Shown here: in pieces, positions 1-5,828 of the stretch
Layout: every line of letters starts with the position of its first letter
How positions within the stretch are numbered: the first letter of the stretch is position 1
Assembly (NCBI GenBank): GCA_002474415.1
Contig: DLQV01000171.1
Location: 8,711 to 14,538 of the forward strand
Direction: 5' to 3'
DNA length: 5,828 nt
From: Lachnospiraceae bacterium UBA7598
Lineage (GTDB): Bacteria; Bacillota; Clostridia; Lachnospirales; Lachnospiraceae
Translations under genes and position numbers: made by a program
Notes under the pieces: model-generated
The model's database searches: none
What the model was told of the DNA's origin: nothing
The model's input: the letters and a program-made list of their open reading frames with translations, nothing else

Positions 1-1978
1 GATGAATACCCGCCGCTCGTGCCAGCTGTGCCAGCCGGCAGATGGCCTCTTCCACGTCATTGGAAGCTACCATCATAAGATCTGCAAGCTCGTCCACAAT
101 GATCACAATCTGTGGCATCTTTTGCGGGCGTTCCTGTCCTTCCGGCACTTCTATGGAATCGACCTTTGCGTTGTATCCGTTGATTTCACGCACATTTGCT
201 TCCGCGAATTTTTCGTATCGTTCCGTCATTTCCGCAACCGCCCAGTGCAAAGCACCGGATGCCTTCTTCGGATCGGTCACAACCGGAATCATCAGATGTG
301 GAATTCCGTTGTAAACGCTTAACTCTACGACTTTCGGGTCAATCATGATCAGTTTTACCTCATCCGGTCTGGCCTTATATAAAATACTCATAATAATCGT
401 ATTGATACAGACAGATTTACCGGAACCCGTTGCACCGGCAATCAGCAAATGCGGCATCTTGGCAATATCGGTTACTTTCGTTTTCCCGGAAATATCTTTT
501 CCAACCGCAAAACTGATCTTGGACTTTGCCGTCTGAAATTCCGGCGATTCGATCAGATCACGAAAAGCAACCATAACATTTTCTTTGTTTGGAACCTCAA
601 TTCCCACCGCTGCTTTCCCCGGAATCGGCGCCTCAATGCGGATATCCGCGGCCGCCAGATTGAGTTTAATATCATCAGTCAGACCGACAATTTTACTCAC
701 CTTCACACCCATTTCCGGTTGAATTTCATATCTCGTCACGGCCGGTCCACAACTGATATTGGTGACCGTAACATTGACTCCGAAATTTTTCAATGTCTGC
801 TGTAATTTATCTGCAGTTTCACGCAACTGATGTTCCGTATTGGCTGATCTTTTTCCTTCTCCCTTTTTTAACAGATCTGTAGGTGGAAACACATATGCTT
901 TGTCTGTTTTTTGCTCCGGAGCTGACGTCTCCATTTCCTGCGCCACTTTCTGAACTTCGTTTTGAATATCCTGATCGGTCTTCTTTTTGTGAGCTTTTTC
1001 CACCGGTTTTGGAATCTCCTCCTTCGGTGCAGTTACGGAGATATGCTCTGGAACCGGGGCTGCCTGTGATGGTTCTGGTGGAAACGTATCCGGCATAAAA
1101 TCCCCTGAAATTTCCGGCTTCGTTTCGATCTTTTTCTTAACTGGAACCTCTGTCGGGACAGACGCCGGTATTTTTTCCGGCATTGGAGATACGGTGGAAT
1201 CCGGCATCATATCAAACGTTGGAGCCGACAACTCTCCCATTTCATCCGATTTTTTCTTTTTGCTGTTTTTTTTGCCCTTTGCTTCAATTCTTGTGTCAAT
1301 GGATACCCCGGATACTTTGTGATCCATCCGACGTTCTTTTCGTTCTTTCGCACGATATTCCCGGTATTCCCGGTACTTTTCGTTGCTTTCCCTGGCAGAT
1401 TCATATACTTTTTGTCCGCCTTTTTGCATCCCGCGGAATGCCGAACGCTCCGTGATCAGTACCATGCAGACAATCAGCGCAATAATATCGATGATATAAG
1501 AACCAATCAGACCAAATGCCTGGCACATATAAAACGCAACAAATCCGCCAACAATACCGCCTCCGGTATGTCTTTCTGCACAGTATGTATATGCGGCAAG
1601 TGGATGCATCCGTTCGGATCCATTCATAGCCAGTCCCATAAACGTACATAAAAATATAAGAAACAGGACTCCCGCAATCAGTTTTATAGTTGCCAGCTTA
1701 TTTCCGTGATTGGACACCGCAAAAAAACTGCCCACAAGAAGCAGTATCGGAAGAACATATGCCATAAGTCCGAATACGCCAAAAAGAAAGCCGCTGACGG
1801 TTCTGCCAACGGCTCCTCCGAATCCCAGATTACTTATGAAAAGCAGCAGCGCGACCGCAACAACGATCCATAGAGTCACTTCCACACGAAATGCCTGCTC
1901 TTTTTCTATTTCCGCCATACGTTCTTTTTTTGTCTGCGTTTTCCTTCTATTTGATGATTTACGGTTTCCCGTAGCCAT
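1..1978 (-). CDS. ftsK: DNA translocase FtsK/SpoIIIE, C-terminal end cut by window edge
   Basis: A membrane-anchored hexameric ATPase that pumps double-stranded DNA during chromosome segregation at the division or sporulation septum. The frame is open from ATG 1978 to the window edge (659 residues seen). Residues about 35-175 are hydrophobic, with four or five membrane segments (for example 36-52, 64-88, 98-118 and 142-175). A charged, Pro/Lys/Glu-rich linker follows to about 360. The motor begins near YVFPPTDLL (362-370), with Walker A GATGSGKS at 515-522, the family motif [18 protein letters not shown] at 545-562, and Walker B IIVDELAD at 626-633. The sequence ends at [12 protein letters not shown], so the rest of the motor and the DNA-reading gamma domain lie outside. 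The start is supported by GGAGGAG at 1987-1993, 8 bases upstream; Met21 has no such site. It has its own likely promoter and follows tepA, as spoIIIE does in B. subtilis. Whether it acts as FtsK or SpoIIIE cannot be told from this fragment. Confidence 0.97.
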   Translation of the reverse strand, partial: MATGNRKSSNRRKTQTKKERMAEIEKEQAFRVEVTLWIVVAVALLLFISNLGFGGAVGRTVSGFLFGVFGLMAYVLPILLLVGSFFAVSNHGNKLATIKLIAGVLFLIFLCTFMGLAMNGSERMHPLAAYTYCAERHTGGGIVGGFVAFYMCQAFGLIGSYIIDIIALIVCMVLITERSAFRGMQKGGQKVYESARESNEKYREYREYRAKERKERRMDHKVSGVSIDTRIEAKGKKNSKKKKSDEMGELSAPTFDMMPDSTVSPMPEKIPASVPTEVPVKKKIETKPEISGDFMPDTFPPEPSQAAPVPEHISVTAPKEEIPKPVEKAHKKKTDQDIQNEVQKVAQEMETSAPEQKTDKAYVFPPTDLLKKGEGKRSANTEHQLRETADKLQQTLKNFGVNVTVTNISCGPAVTRYEIQPEMGVKVSKIVGLTDDIKLNLAAADIRIEAPIPGKAAVGIEVPNKENVMVAFRDLIESPEFQTAKSKISFAVGKDISGKTKVTDIAKMPHLLIAGATGSGKSVCINTIIMSILYKARPDEVKLIMIDPKVVELSVYNGIPHLMIPVVTDPKKASGALHWAVAEMTERYEKFAEANVREINGYNAKVDSIEVPEGQERPQKMPQIVIIVDELADLMMVASNDVEEAICRLAQLARAAGIH

Positions 1979-2010
1979 TGGACACACTCCTCCATTACAA
2001 AACTCTTTTT

Positions 2011-2039
2011 ATTTTATCATATTTCATTCGGAATGTCAC
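2011..2039 (-). promoter_or_regulatory. Sigma-A-type promoter for ftsK
   Basis: On the minus strand, GTGACA (2034-2039, 5 of 6 matches to TTGACA) is followed by a 17-base spacer and TAAAAT (2011-2016, 5 of 6 matches to TATAAT). TGA directly precedes the -10, giving an extended -10. Transcription would start near 2004, leaving a leader of about 26 bases that carries the GGAGGAG ribosome binding site. The promoter lies entirely in the tepA-ftsK gap, and no terminator is visible after tepA, so ftsK may also receive read-through. Motif-based only. Confidence 0.7.
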
Positions 2040-2057
2040 CCATCAGCTTTTTTTAAA

Positions 2058-2723
2058 TCATTTTTCTGCAATCAATTGATACAGCTTTGCAAAAGCATCT
2101 GAAATTCCCCCAACGGCATCGATGATTCCCTCGGACACTGCCTGTTCCCCAACCAGAATTGTGCCGAGATCTTTTGTCAGCATTTGCGTGTTCATCATCA
2201 TTTCTGTCATCCGTTCCACCGTAACATGACAATGGGAAGCAACGAATCCTGCGATCCGATCCTGCATCTGCTTGAAATAATCATATGTCTGTTTTGCTCC
2301 GATCACGGTTCCGCTCATCCGGACCGGGTGAATCACCATTGTCCCGCTCGGAACAATAAAAGAATAATTTGTAGAAACGGCCAATGGAACACCAATGGAA
2401 TGGCTTCCTCCAAGTACTAAAGAAACAGTAGGCTTTGAAAGCGAAGCGACCATTTCGGCAATTGCAAGCCCGCTCTCCACATCTCCTCCCATCGTATTCA
2501 GCAATAACAGAACTCCATTTACACTTTCGTCATCTTCAATTGCCGCCAGTCGTGGTAGAACATGTTCATATTTTGTCGTCTTTGAAGTTGCCGGAAGACA
2601 TTCGTGTCCCTCAATTTCTCCGATAACAGATAACAGGTAGATGGTTGTATTTCTCCGGTCTGCATGCAATATTGCCTGTCCAAACTCAATAATGTCATCA
2701 TTTTCTTTTTTTGTATCTCCCAT
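2058..2723 (-). CDS. tepA: ClpP-like serine protease TepA
   Basis: A 221-residue member of the ClpP/crotonase-fold protease group, closest to B. subtilis TepA (YmfB). That protein was first described as enhancing protein export and later as a ClpP-like protease acting on small acid-soluble spore proteins during outgrowth. The ClpP landmarks are visible: an oxyanion-type loop NTMGGDVESG (76-85), nucleophile Ser109 in GGSHSIG (105-111), His132 in VIHPVR, and Asp185 in TKDLGTILVGEQAVSEGIID, so the triad looks intact. There is no signal peptide or membrane segment, so it is cytoplasmic. The ATG at 2723 is preceded by a modest AAAGGT site (2732-2737) with 8-base spacing. It stands 24 bases downstream of a strong hairpin and 79 bases upstream of ftsK. 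Its true substrate here is unknown. Ordinary ClpP is less likely, because the active-site block is GGSHSIG and no clpX or clpP partner is adjacent. Confidence 0.92.
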   Translation of the reverse strand: MGDTKKENDDIIEFGQAILHADRRNTTIYLLSVIGEIEGHECLPATSKTTKYEHVLPRLAAIEDDESVNGVLLLLNTMGGDVESGLAIAEMVASLSKPTVSLVLGGSHSIGVPLAVSTNYSFIVPSGTMVIHPVRMSGTVIGAKQTYDYFKQMQDRIAGFVASHCHVTVERMTEMMMNTQMLTKDLGTILVGEQAVSEGIIDAVGGISDAFAKLYQLIAEK

Positions 2724-2746
2724 TGTTTTATACCTTTGCCATTCAT

Positions 2747-2786
2747 AAAAAATAAGAACGGATACATCTGTATCCGTTCTTATTTT
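2747..2786 (-). terminator. Intrinsic terminator after glgA, possibly bidirectional
   Basis: The arms 2749-2765 and 2770-2786 are perfectly complementary over 17 bp around a 4-base loop (2766-2769). On the minus strand the stem ends in a run of six T (2752-2747), part of it within the stem, as in a rho-independent terminator. It lies 17 bases past the glgA stop codon. The plus-strand side ends in TTATTTT, so it could also terminate in that direction, though no plus-strand gene is nearby. Confidence 0.85.
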
Positions 2787-2803
2787 ATGAGTTATTCTTT
2801 GTT

Positions 2804-4255
2804 TTATTCACCGAGAAGATAATTATACAGCCCTTCATAACGGAATTTTGACGCATTCCATGAAAAATCATTTGCCATTCCACGGTCTACCATCTGATTC
2901 CACTGACGCTTGCGGTCATAGAAAATATGCTTGGAATAATTAACTACCTGTAACATCTCATCCGCATTGTAATTGGTAAAAGAAAATCCATCTCCCGTGT
3001 TGTCATATTCGTTGTAAGCCTGAACGGTGTCTTTTAATCCGCCGGTCTCCCGCACGATCGGAACGGTTCCATACCGGAAGGAAATCATCTGTGTCAGGCC
3101 GCATGGCTCAAAGCGGGAAGGCATTAAGAATGCATCCGCTGCCGCATAAAGTTTATGTGCCAGATCATCTGAATAACAGATATTTGCAGAAACTCGGTTC
3201 GGATATTTCCATGCGTAATGCCGGAACATATTCTCATACTGCGGTTCCCCGGTTCCGATCACCACGAGCTGGGTGAACTCATCTACCAGTCCATCCATGA
3301 CAGCATTGATCAGATCCAGACCCTTTTGATCCGTCAGACGGGAAATAAGTCCGATCATGTACTTTTTCTTGTCTACTTCCAGTCCAAGTTCTTCCTGCAA
3401 ACGTTCTTTATTGACATGCTTCTTTTTTCGGAAATTAGAAGCGTCATAATTCATATAAATCTTGGAATCTGTCTGTGGATTGTAAGTTGTATAATCAATA
3501 CCATTTACAATTCCCTGCATATCAAAGTGCCGTGCAGACAACAGGCCATTTAATCCCTCGCCGTAATATTCTGTCTGAATCTCCTGTGCATATGTATCGC
3601 TGACGGTTGTGATATAATCCGCATAAACCAGACCACCTTTCAGCATATTTGCATCTTTATTGAATTCCAGCTTATCCGGGACAAACAGATCACTTGAAAA
3701 TCCTGTCAGCCCCTGCATCGTTTTCACATCCCAGATGCCCTGGAATTTCAGATTATGTATGGTCATGATAGACCGGATGCCCCAGAAGAAAGAATCTGCC
3801 TGAAATTCGTTCTTTAAATAAACAGGAATGAGTCCTGTCTGCCAGTCATGACAGTGAATGATATCCGGACGGAAACCAATCAGAGGAAGCATGGACAATA
3901 CTGCCTTATCGAAAAATGTAAATTTTTCAATATCGTAGCGCATATCCCCATATGGTACAAAACAGTTAAAATACTCCTGATTATCAATAAAATAATAGGT
4001 AACCCCATCCAGCTTGTATTGCAAAACCCCTACATATTTACTTGGAATATAGGAACCGCATGCCATATAAAAATGGGTCACATATTCAAACTGGCTGCGA
4101 TATTTCTCCGGAATACAACTGTAATTCGGAATAACAACGCGCACATCCCAATCTTTATGATCAAATGCTTTAGGCAAAGCCCCACATACATCAGCAAGTC
4201 CTCCTGTCTTAATAAAAGGAACACATTCGGATGCTGCAAATAAGATTTTCTTCAT
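2804..4255 (-). CDS. glgA: Glycogen synthase (ADP-glucose type), GlgA
   Basis: A 483-residue glycosyltransferase family 5 enzyme that moves glucose from ADP-glucose to the non-reducing end of an alpha-1,4-glucan, building glycogen in the cytoplasm. The length is normal for the family. N-terminal half: KTGGLADV at 16-23 (glucan/ADP-glucose loop), HCHDWQTGLIP at 134-143, TIHNLKFQG at 165-173 and NGIDYTTYNP at 251-260. C-terminal half: LISRLTDQKGLDL at 303-315, whose Arg306 and Lys311 match the nucleotide-phosphate-binding pair of E. coli GlgA, then PSRFEPCGLTQ at 379-389 with catalytic Glu383, and RETGGLKDTV at 402-411. All key residues are present. The ATG at 4255 has AGGAGG at 4261-4266, 5 bases upstream. 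The gene follows yebC by 58 bases and ends at a strong terminator. No other glycogen gene (glgB, C, D or P) is in the window. Confidence 0.97.
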   Translation of the reverse strand: MKKILFAASECVPFIKTGGLADVCGALPKAFDHKDWDVRVVIPNYSCIPEKYRSQFEYVTHFYMACGSYIPSKYVGVLQYKLDGVTYYFIDNQEYFNCFVPYGDMRYDIEKFTFFDKAVLSMLPLIGFRPDIIHCHDWQTGLIPVYLKNEFQADSFFWGIRSIMTIHNLKFQGIWDVKTMQGLTGFSSDLFVPDKLEFNKDANMLKGGLVYADYITTVSDTYAQEIQTEYYGEGLNGLLSARHFDMQGIVNGIDYTTYNPQTDSKIYMNYDASNFRKKKHVNKERLQEELGLEVDKKKYMIGLISRLTDQKGLDLINAVMDGLVDEFTQLVVIGTGEPQYENMFRHYAWKYPNRVSANICYSDDLAHKLYAAADAFLMPSRFEPCGLTQMISFRYGTVPIVRETGGLKDTVQAYNEYDNTGDGFSFTNYNADEMLQVVNYSKHIFYDRKRQWNQMVDRGMANDFSWNASKFRYEGLYNYLLGE

Positions 4256-4260
4256 ACCTG

Positions 4261-4266
4261 CCTCCT
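4261..4266 (-). promoter_or_regulatory. Ribosome binding site of glgA
   Basis: A full-consensus AGGAGG on the minus strand, 5 bases before the glgA ATG at 4255. It fixes the start and suggests efficient translation. It lies immediately downstream of the inverted-repeat cluster at 4272-4312. Confidence 0.8.
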
Positions 4267-4271
4267 AATTT

Positions 4272-4312
4272 AAAACCCTGTTTTGCGTATGACGCATTTT
4301 TACAGTATGTAA
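4272..4312. repeat. Three consecutive 5-3-5 inverted repeats in the glgA leader
   Basis: Three perfect 13-base inverted repeats, each with 5-base arms and a 3-base centre, sit one after another: AAAAC-CCT-GTTTT (4272-4284), TGCGT-ATG-ACGCA (4284-4296) and TTACA-GTA-TGTAA (4300-4312). The first two share one base and the third is 3 bases further on. They fill most of the gap between the yebC stop and the glgA ribosome binding site. They could be protein-binding operators or small RNA hairpins; none is followed by a U-tract in the direction of transcription, so a terminator is unlikely. The function is unknown. Confidence 0.5.
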
Positions 4313-4313
4313 T

Positions 4314-5042
4314 TTACTCTTCCCAGTTATGATATACTTCCTGAACATCATCATCGTCATCCAGGAAATCAAGAATTCTTCCGATATTTGTAATATCTGC
4401 TTCATCGGTCAGTGTAACATAAGTCTGCGGAATCATGGTTACTTCCGCAGATGCCATTGGAATATTCTGCTCTTCTAATGCTTTATGTACCGCATCGAAA
4501 TCTTCCGGAGCCGTAGTGATTTCATAGCTGTCATCCGCATCAGAAAAATCCTCTGCTCCTGCATCAAGTGCAAGCATCATCAGATCATCACTGTCCATAT
4601 CACATTCTTCTTTATCAATGATAATCTGTCCTTTTTCATCAAACATATAGGATACACATCCCTGTGTACCAATGCTTCCCTGTCCCTTGGTAAATGCATT
4701 ACGAACATTTGCCGCTGTACGATTTTTATTGTCCGTCAGGCACTTTACAATAATTGCAGTACCACTTGGTCCATATCCTTCGTAAGTTGTTGTCTCGTAG
4801 TTGACACTGTTTCCATCGCCTGCCGCTTTTTTGATACCACGCTCAATCGTATCATTTGGCATATTGTTTGCTTTTGCCTTTGCAATTACCTGTGCAAGCT
4901 TAAAGTTATTTGCCGGATCCGGACCACCCTCTTTTACCGCAACAGCAATTTCTCTACCGATCATGGTAAAGATTTTTCCCTTTGCTGCATCATTTTTTTC
5001 TTTTTTGTGTTTGATATTCGCAAATTTGGAATGTCCTGACAT
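4314..5042 (-). CDS. yebC: YebC/TACO1-family protein
   Basis: A 242-residue member of the YebC/PmpR/TACO1 family (older name DUF28), cytoplasmic and of typical length. Members have been described as transcription regulators and, more recently, as ribosome-associated factors that help translation through proline-rich stretches; which applies here is not shown by sequence. Visible landmarks are the N-terminal [25 protein letters not shown], the helical block [27 protein letters not shown] (47-73), [13 protein letters not shown] (87-99), the loop [17 protein letters not shown] (118-134) and a very acidic end [18 protein letters not shown]. An upstream ATG at 5090 in frame would add 16 residues ([16 protein letters not shown]), but the family starts at MSGHSKF and the ribosome binding site matches ATG 5042. 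It lies between a CBS-domain membrane protein gene and glgA and may be co-transcribed with glgA, since no terminator separates them. Confidence 0.95.
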   Translation of the reverse strand: MSGHSKFANIKHKKEKNDAAKGKIFTMIGREIAVAVKEGGPDPANNFKLAQVIAKAKANNMPNDTIERGIKKAAGDGNSVNYETTTYEGYGPSGTAIIVKCLTDNKNRTAANVRNAFTKGQGSIGTQGCVSYMFDEKGQIIIDKEECDMDSDDLMMLALDAGAEDFSDADDSYEITTAPEDFDAVHKALEEQNIPMASAEVTMIPQTYVTLTDEADITNIGRILDFLDDDDDVQEVYHNWEE

Positions 5043-5050
5043 TGTTAAAA

Positions 5051-5056
5051 TCCTCT
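5051..5056 (-). promoter_or_regulatory. Ribosome binding site that decides the yebC start
   Basis: AGAGGA on the minus strand, 8 bases upstream of ATG 5042. It supports starting at MSGHSKF rather than at the in-frame ATG 5090, which has no comparable site at the right distance. Confidence 0.7.
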
Positions 5057-5128
5057 TTTCTAAATTGTATTCTATCCTGTAACCATCCATGACTTTGTAT
5101 ATCTGGATGAAAACATTACTTGTATATT

Positions 5129-5157
5129 ATTCTATCATTCTTTGCCGGTTCGCGCAA
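5129..5157 (-). promoter_or_regulatory. Possible promoter for yebC
   Basis: On the minus strand, TAGAAT (5129-5134, 5 of 6 matches to TATAAT) is preceded by TGA, giving an extended -10. Seventeen bases further upstream is TTGCGC (5152-5157), which keeps only the TTG of the -35 consensus. It overlaps the end of the upstream gene and would give a yebC leader of about 80 bases. A second TAGAAT at 5069-5074, in a repeated GATAGAATA, lacks a good -35. Tentative. Confidence 0.35.
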
Positions 5158-5828
5158 GTGGGTCCTCCTGCGGCGATGTATGCTCCGGTTCTATTTTTTT
5201 CACAAGAACTTCCCGGATCATTTTGTCTTCCACCTTCCGAATGGAAAATTCATATCCATACGCCGTTAATTTTGCTGTCTCTCCATCATTTGGTATCTTT
5301 TCCATCAACGAAACCAAAAAACCATTCAGCGTATCAAAATCATCATCGTTCAGCGGAATCTGTAAGATTTCTGCCACATCCGAAAGGTTTGCAAATCCAC
5401 TCATCGTATAGCTTCCATCCGGGTTCTGGCGGATCAGTTGTTCTTCTTCATCATGTTCATCCTCAATATTTCCCACGATTTCCTCGAGGATATCCTCCAT
5501 GGCTACCGCACCGGATGTCTGTCCATACTCATCCACTACTATGACCAGATGGCTCTTTTTTGCCTGCATTTTTTGGAAAAGCGTATGAATATTTAAAGTT
5601 TCCGGAACAAAATCCACTTCACGGATCAGGCCTGGAATATCTTTGATGGAGGTACGAAACACCTCATTTTTTTGTGCAAACGCAAATGCGTCCTTAATAT
5701 GTAAAACACCGATAATGTTATCGATGTCCTCCAGATAAACCGGATATCTTGACTTGTTATTTTCAATAATGAACGGAACTGCATCGTTATAGGAAAGCTC
5801 CCCGTCAATCGCAATCAGATTTTTTCGT
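5135..5828 (-). CDS. CNNM/CorC-type CBS-domain membrane protein, C-terminal part
   Basis: The last 230 residues of a hemolysin C/CorC-like (UPF0053) protein; the beginning lies beyond the right edge. Full-length members have an N-terminal CNNM membrane domain, a CBS pair and a C-terminal CorC/HlyC domain, and are linked to magnesium or other cation export. Counting from the edge, the fragment opens with RKNLIAIDGELS and the first CBS repeat, including SRYPVYLEDIDNIIGVLHIKDA (26-47). The second CBS repeat carries the hallmark VVDEYGQTSGAVAMEDILEEIVGNIEDE (97-124) followed by an acidic stretch. A CorC/HlyC domain spans about 138-213 (DGSYTMSGFANLSDVAE, DFDTLNGFLVSLMEKIPNDGE), and the tail is polar. 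The frame is open through the edge; a GTG at 5660-5662 lies inside the CBS region and is not a real start. It ends 92 bases before yebC. Exact transported ion unknown; hemolytic activity should not be assumed from the family name. Confidence 0.93.
   Translation of the reverse strand, partial: RKNLIAIDGELSYNDAVPFIIENNKSRYPVYLEDIDNIIGVLHIKDAFAFAQKNEVFRTSIKDIPGLIREVDFVPETLNIHTLFQKMQAKKSHLVIVVDEYGQTSGAVAMEDILEEIVGNIEDEHDEEEQLIRQNPDGSYTMSGFANLSDVAEILQIPLNDDDFDTLNGFLVSLMEKIPNDGETAKLTAYGYEFSIRKVEDKMIREVLVKKIEPEHTSPQEDPLARTGKE

Noticed and set aside
2..805. Several plus-strand open frames opposite the ftsK motor region
   Set aside because: They mirror a continuous minus-strand frame carrying the Walker A and B motifs; their translations are His/Arg/Phe-rich and lack domains.
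1207..1649. Minus-strand open frames overlapping ftsK in another frame, as if ftsK were frameshifted
   Set aside because: The ftsK frame read codon by codon from 1978 to the window edge contains no stop, so the gene is intact and these are out-of-frame readings.
2519..2767. Minus-strand open frame beginning within the terminator hairpin and overlapping tepA
   Set aside because: It is a different frame from tepA; tepA shows the full ClpP-like triad, whereas this translation has no family features.
4284..4296. Small hairpin after yebC as an intrinsic terminator
   Set aside because: The stem is only 5 bp and no U-tract follows it on the minus strand, so it is treated only as part of the inverted-repeat cluster.
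4485..5039. Plus-strand open frame of 184 codons opposite yebC
   Set aside because: It lies fully antisense to a clear yebC gene, has a Cys/Ile/Phe-rich composition typical of a reverse-strand shadow, and shows no recognisable domain.
5084..5112. CATCCA/TGGATG inverted repeat between the CBS-domain gene and yebC as a terminator
   Set aside because: Six-bp arms are separated by a 14-base loop and there is no T-run; this is too weak to call.
5089..5544. Plus-strand open frame of 151 codons opposite the CBS-domain gene
   Set aside because: Antisense to conserved CBS and CorC/HlyC coding sequence, with no family-like motif in its translation.
5135..5662. Short gene starting at GTG 5660-5662
   Set aside because: The same frame stays open to the window edge and the extra residues continue a typical CBS domain, so this GTG is an internal valine codon.

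Overview
The window reads as ordinary chromosomal DNA of a low-to-mid GC Gram-positive bacterium, most likely in Clostridia (Lachnospiraceae-like). The reasons are the strong AGGAGG-type ribosome binding sites, sigma-A-like promoters, the types of protein encoded, and a tepA gene directly upstream of an ftsK/spoIIIE gene, an order also known from Bacillus subtilis. This placement is inferred from gene order and protein flavour, not from a database search. There are no RNA genes, CRISPR arrays, insertion sequences or phage genes.

All five genes lie on the minus strand, so transcription runs from the right edge to the left. In that order they are: (1) the C-terminal 230 residues of a CNNM/CorC-type CBS-domain membrane protein, cut by the right edge (5135-5828); (2) yebC, a YebC/TACO1-family protein (4314-5042); (3) glgA, ADP-glucose-type glycogen synthase (2804-4255); (4) tepA, a ClpP-like serine protease (2058-2723); and (5) an FtsK/SpoIIIE DNA translocase cut by the left edge after residue 659 (1-1978). 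The four intergenic gaps are short (92, 58, 80 and 79 bases).

Two control points are clear. A 17-bp perfect stem-loop after glgA looks like an intrinsic terminator and separates glgA from tepA. A near-consensus extended -10 promoter just upstream of ftsK would let the translocase be transcribed independently. The 58-base glgA leader holds three consecutive short perfect inverted repeats, the most unusual pattern in the window.

The genes do not form one pathway. They are housekeeping functions in a compact arrangement: transport or envelope, translation, carbon storage, proteolysis and chromosome segregation. No previously undescribed multi-gene system is visible. The more interesting leads are small: the inverted-repeat cluster before glgA, the unclear source of tepA transcription behind the terminator, and a correctly framed slippery heptamer in the ftsK linker.
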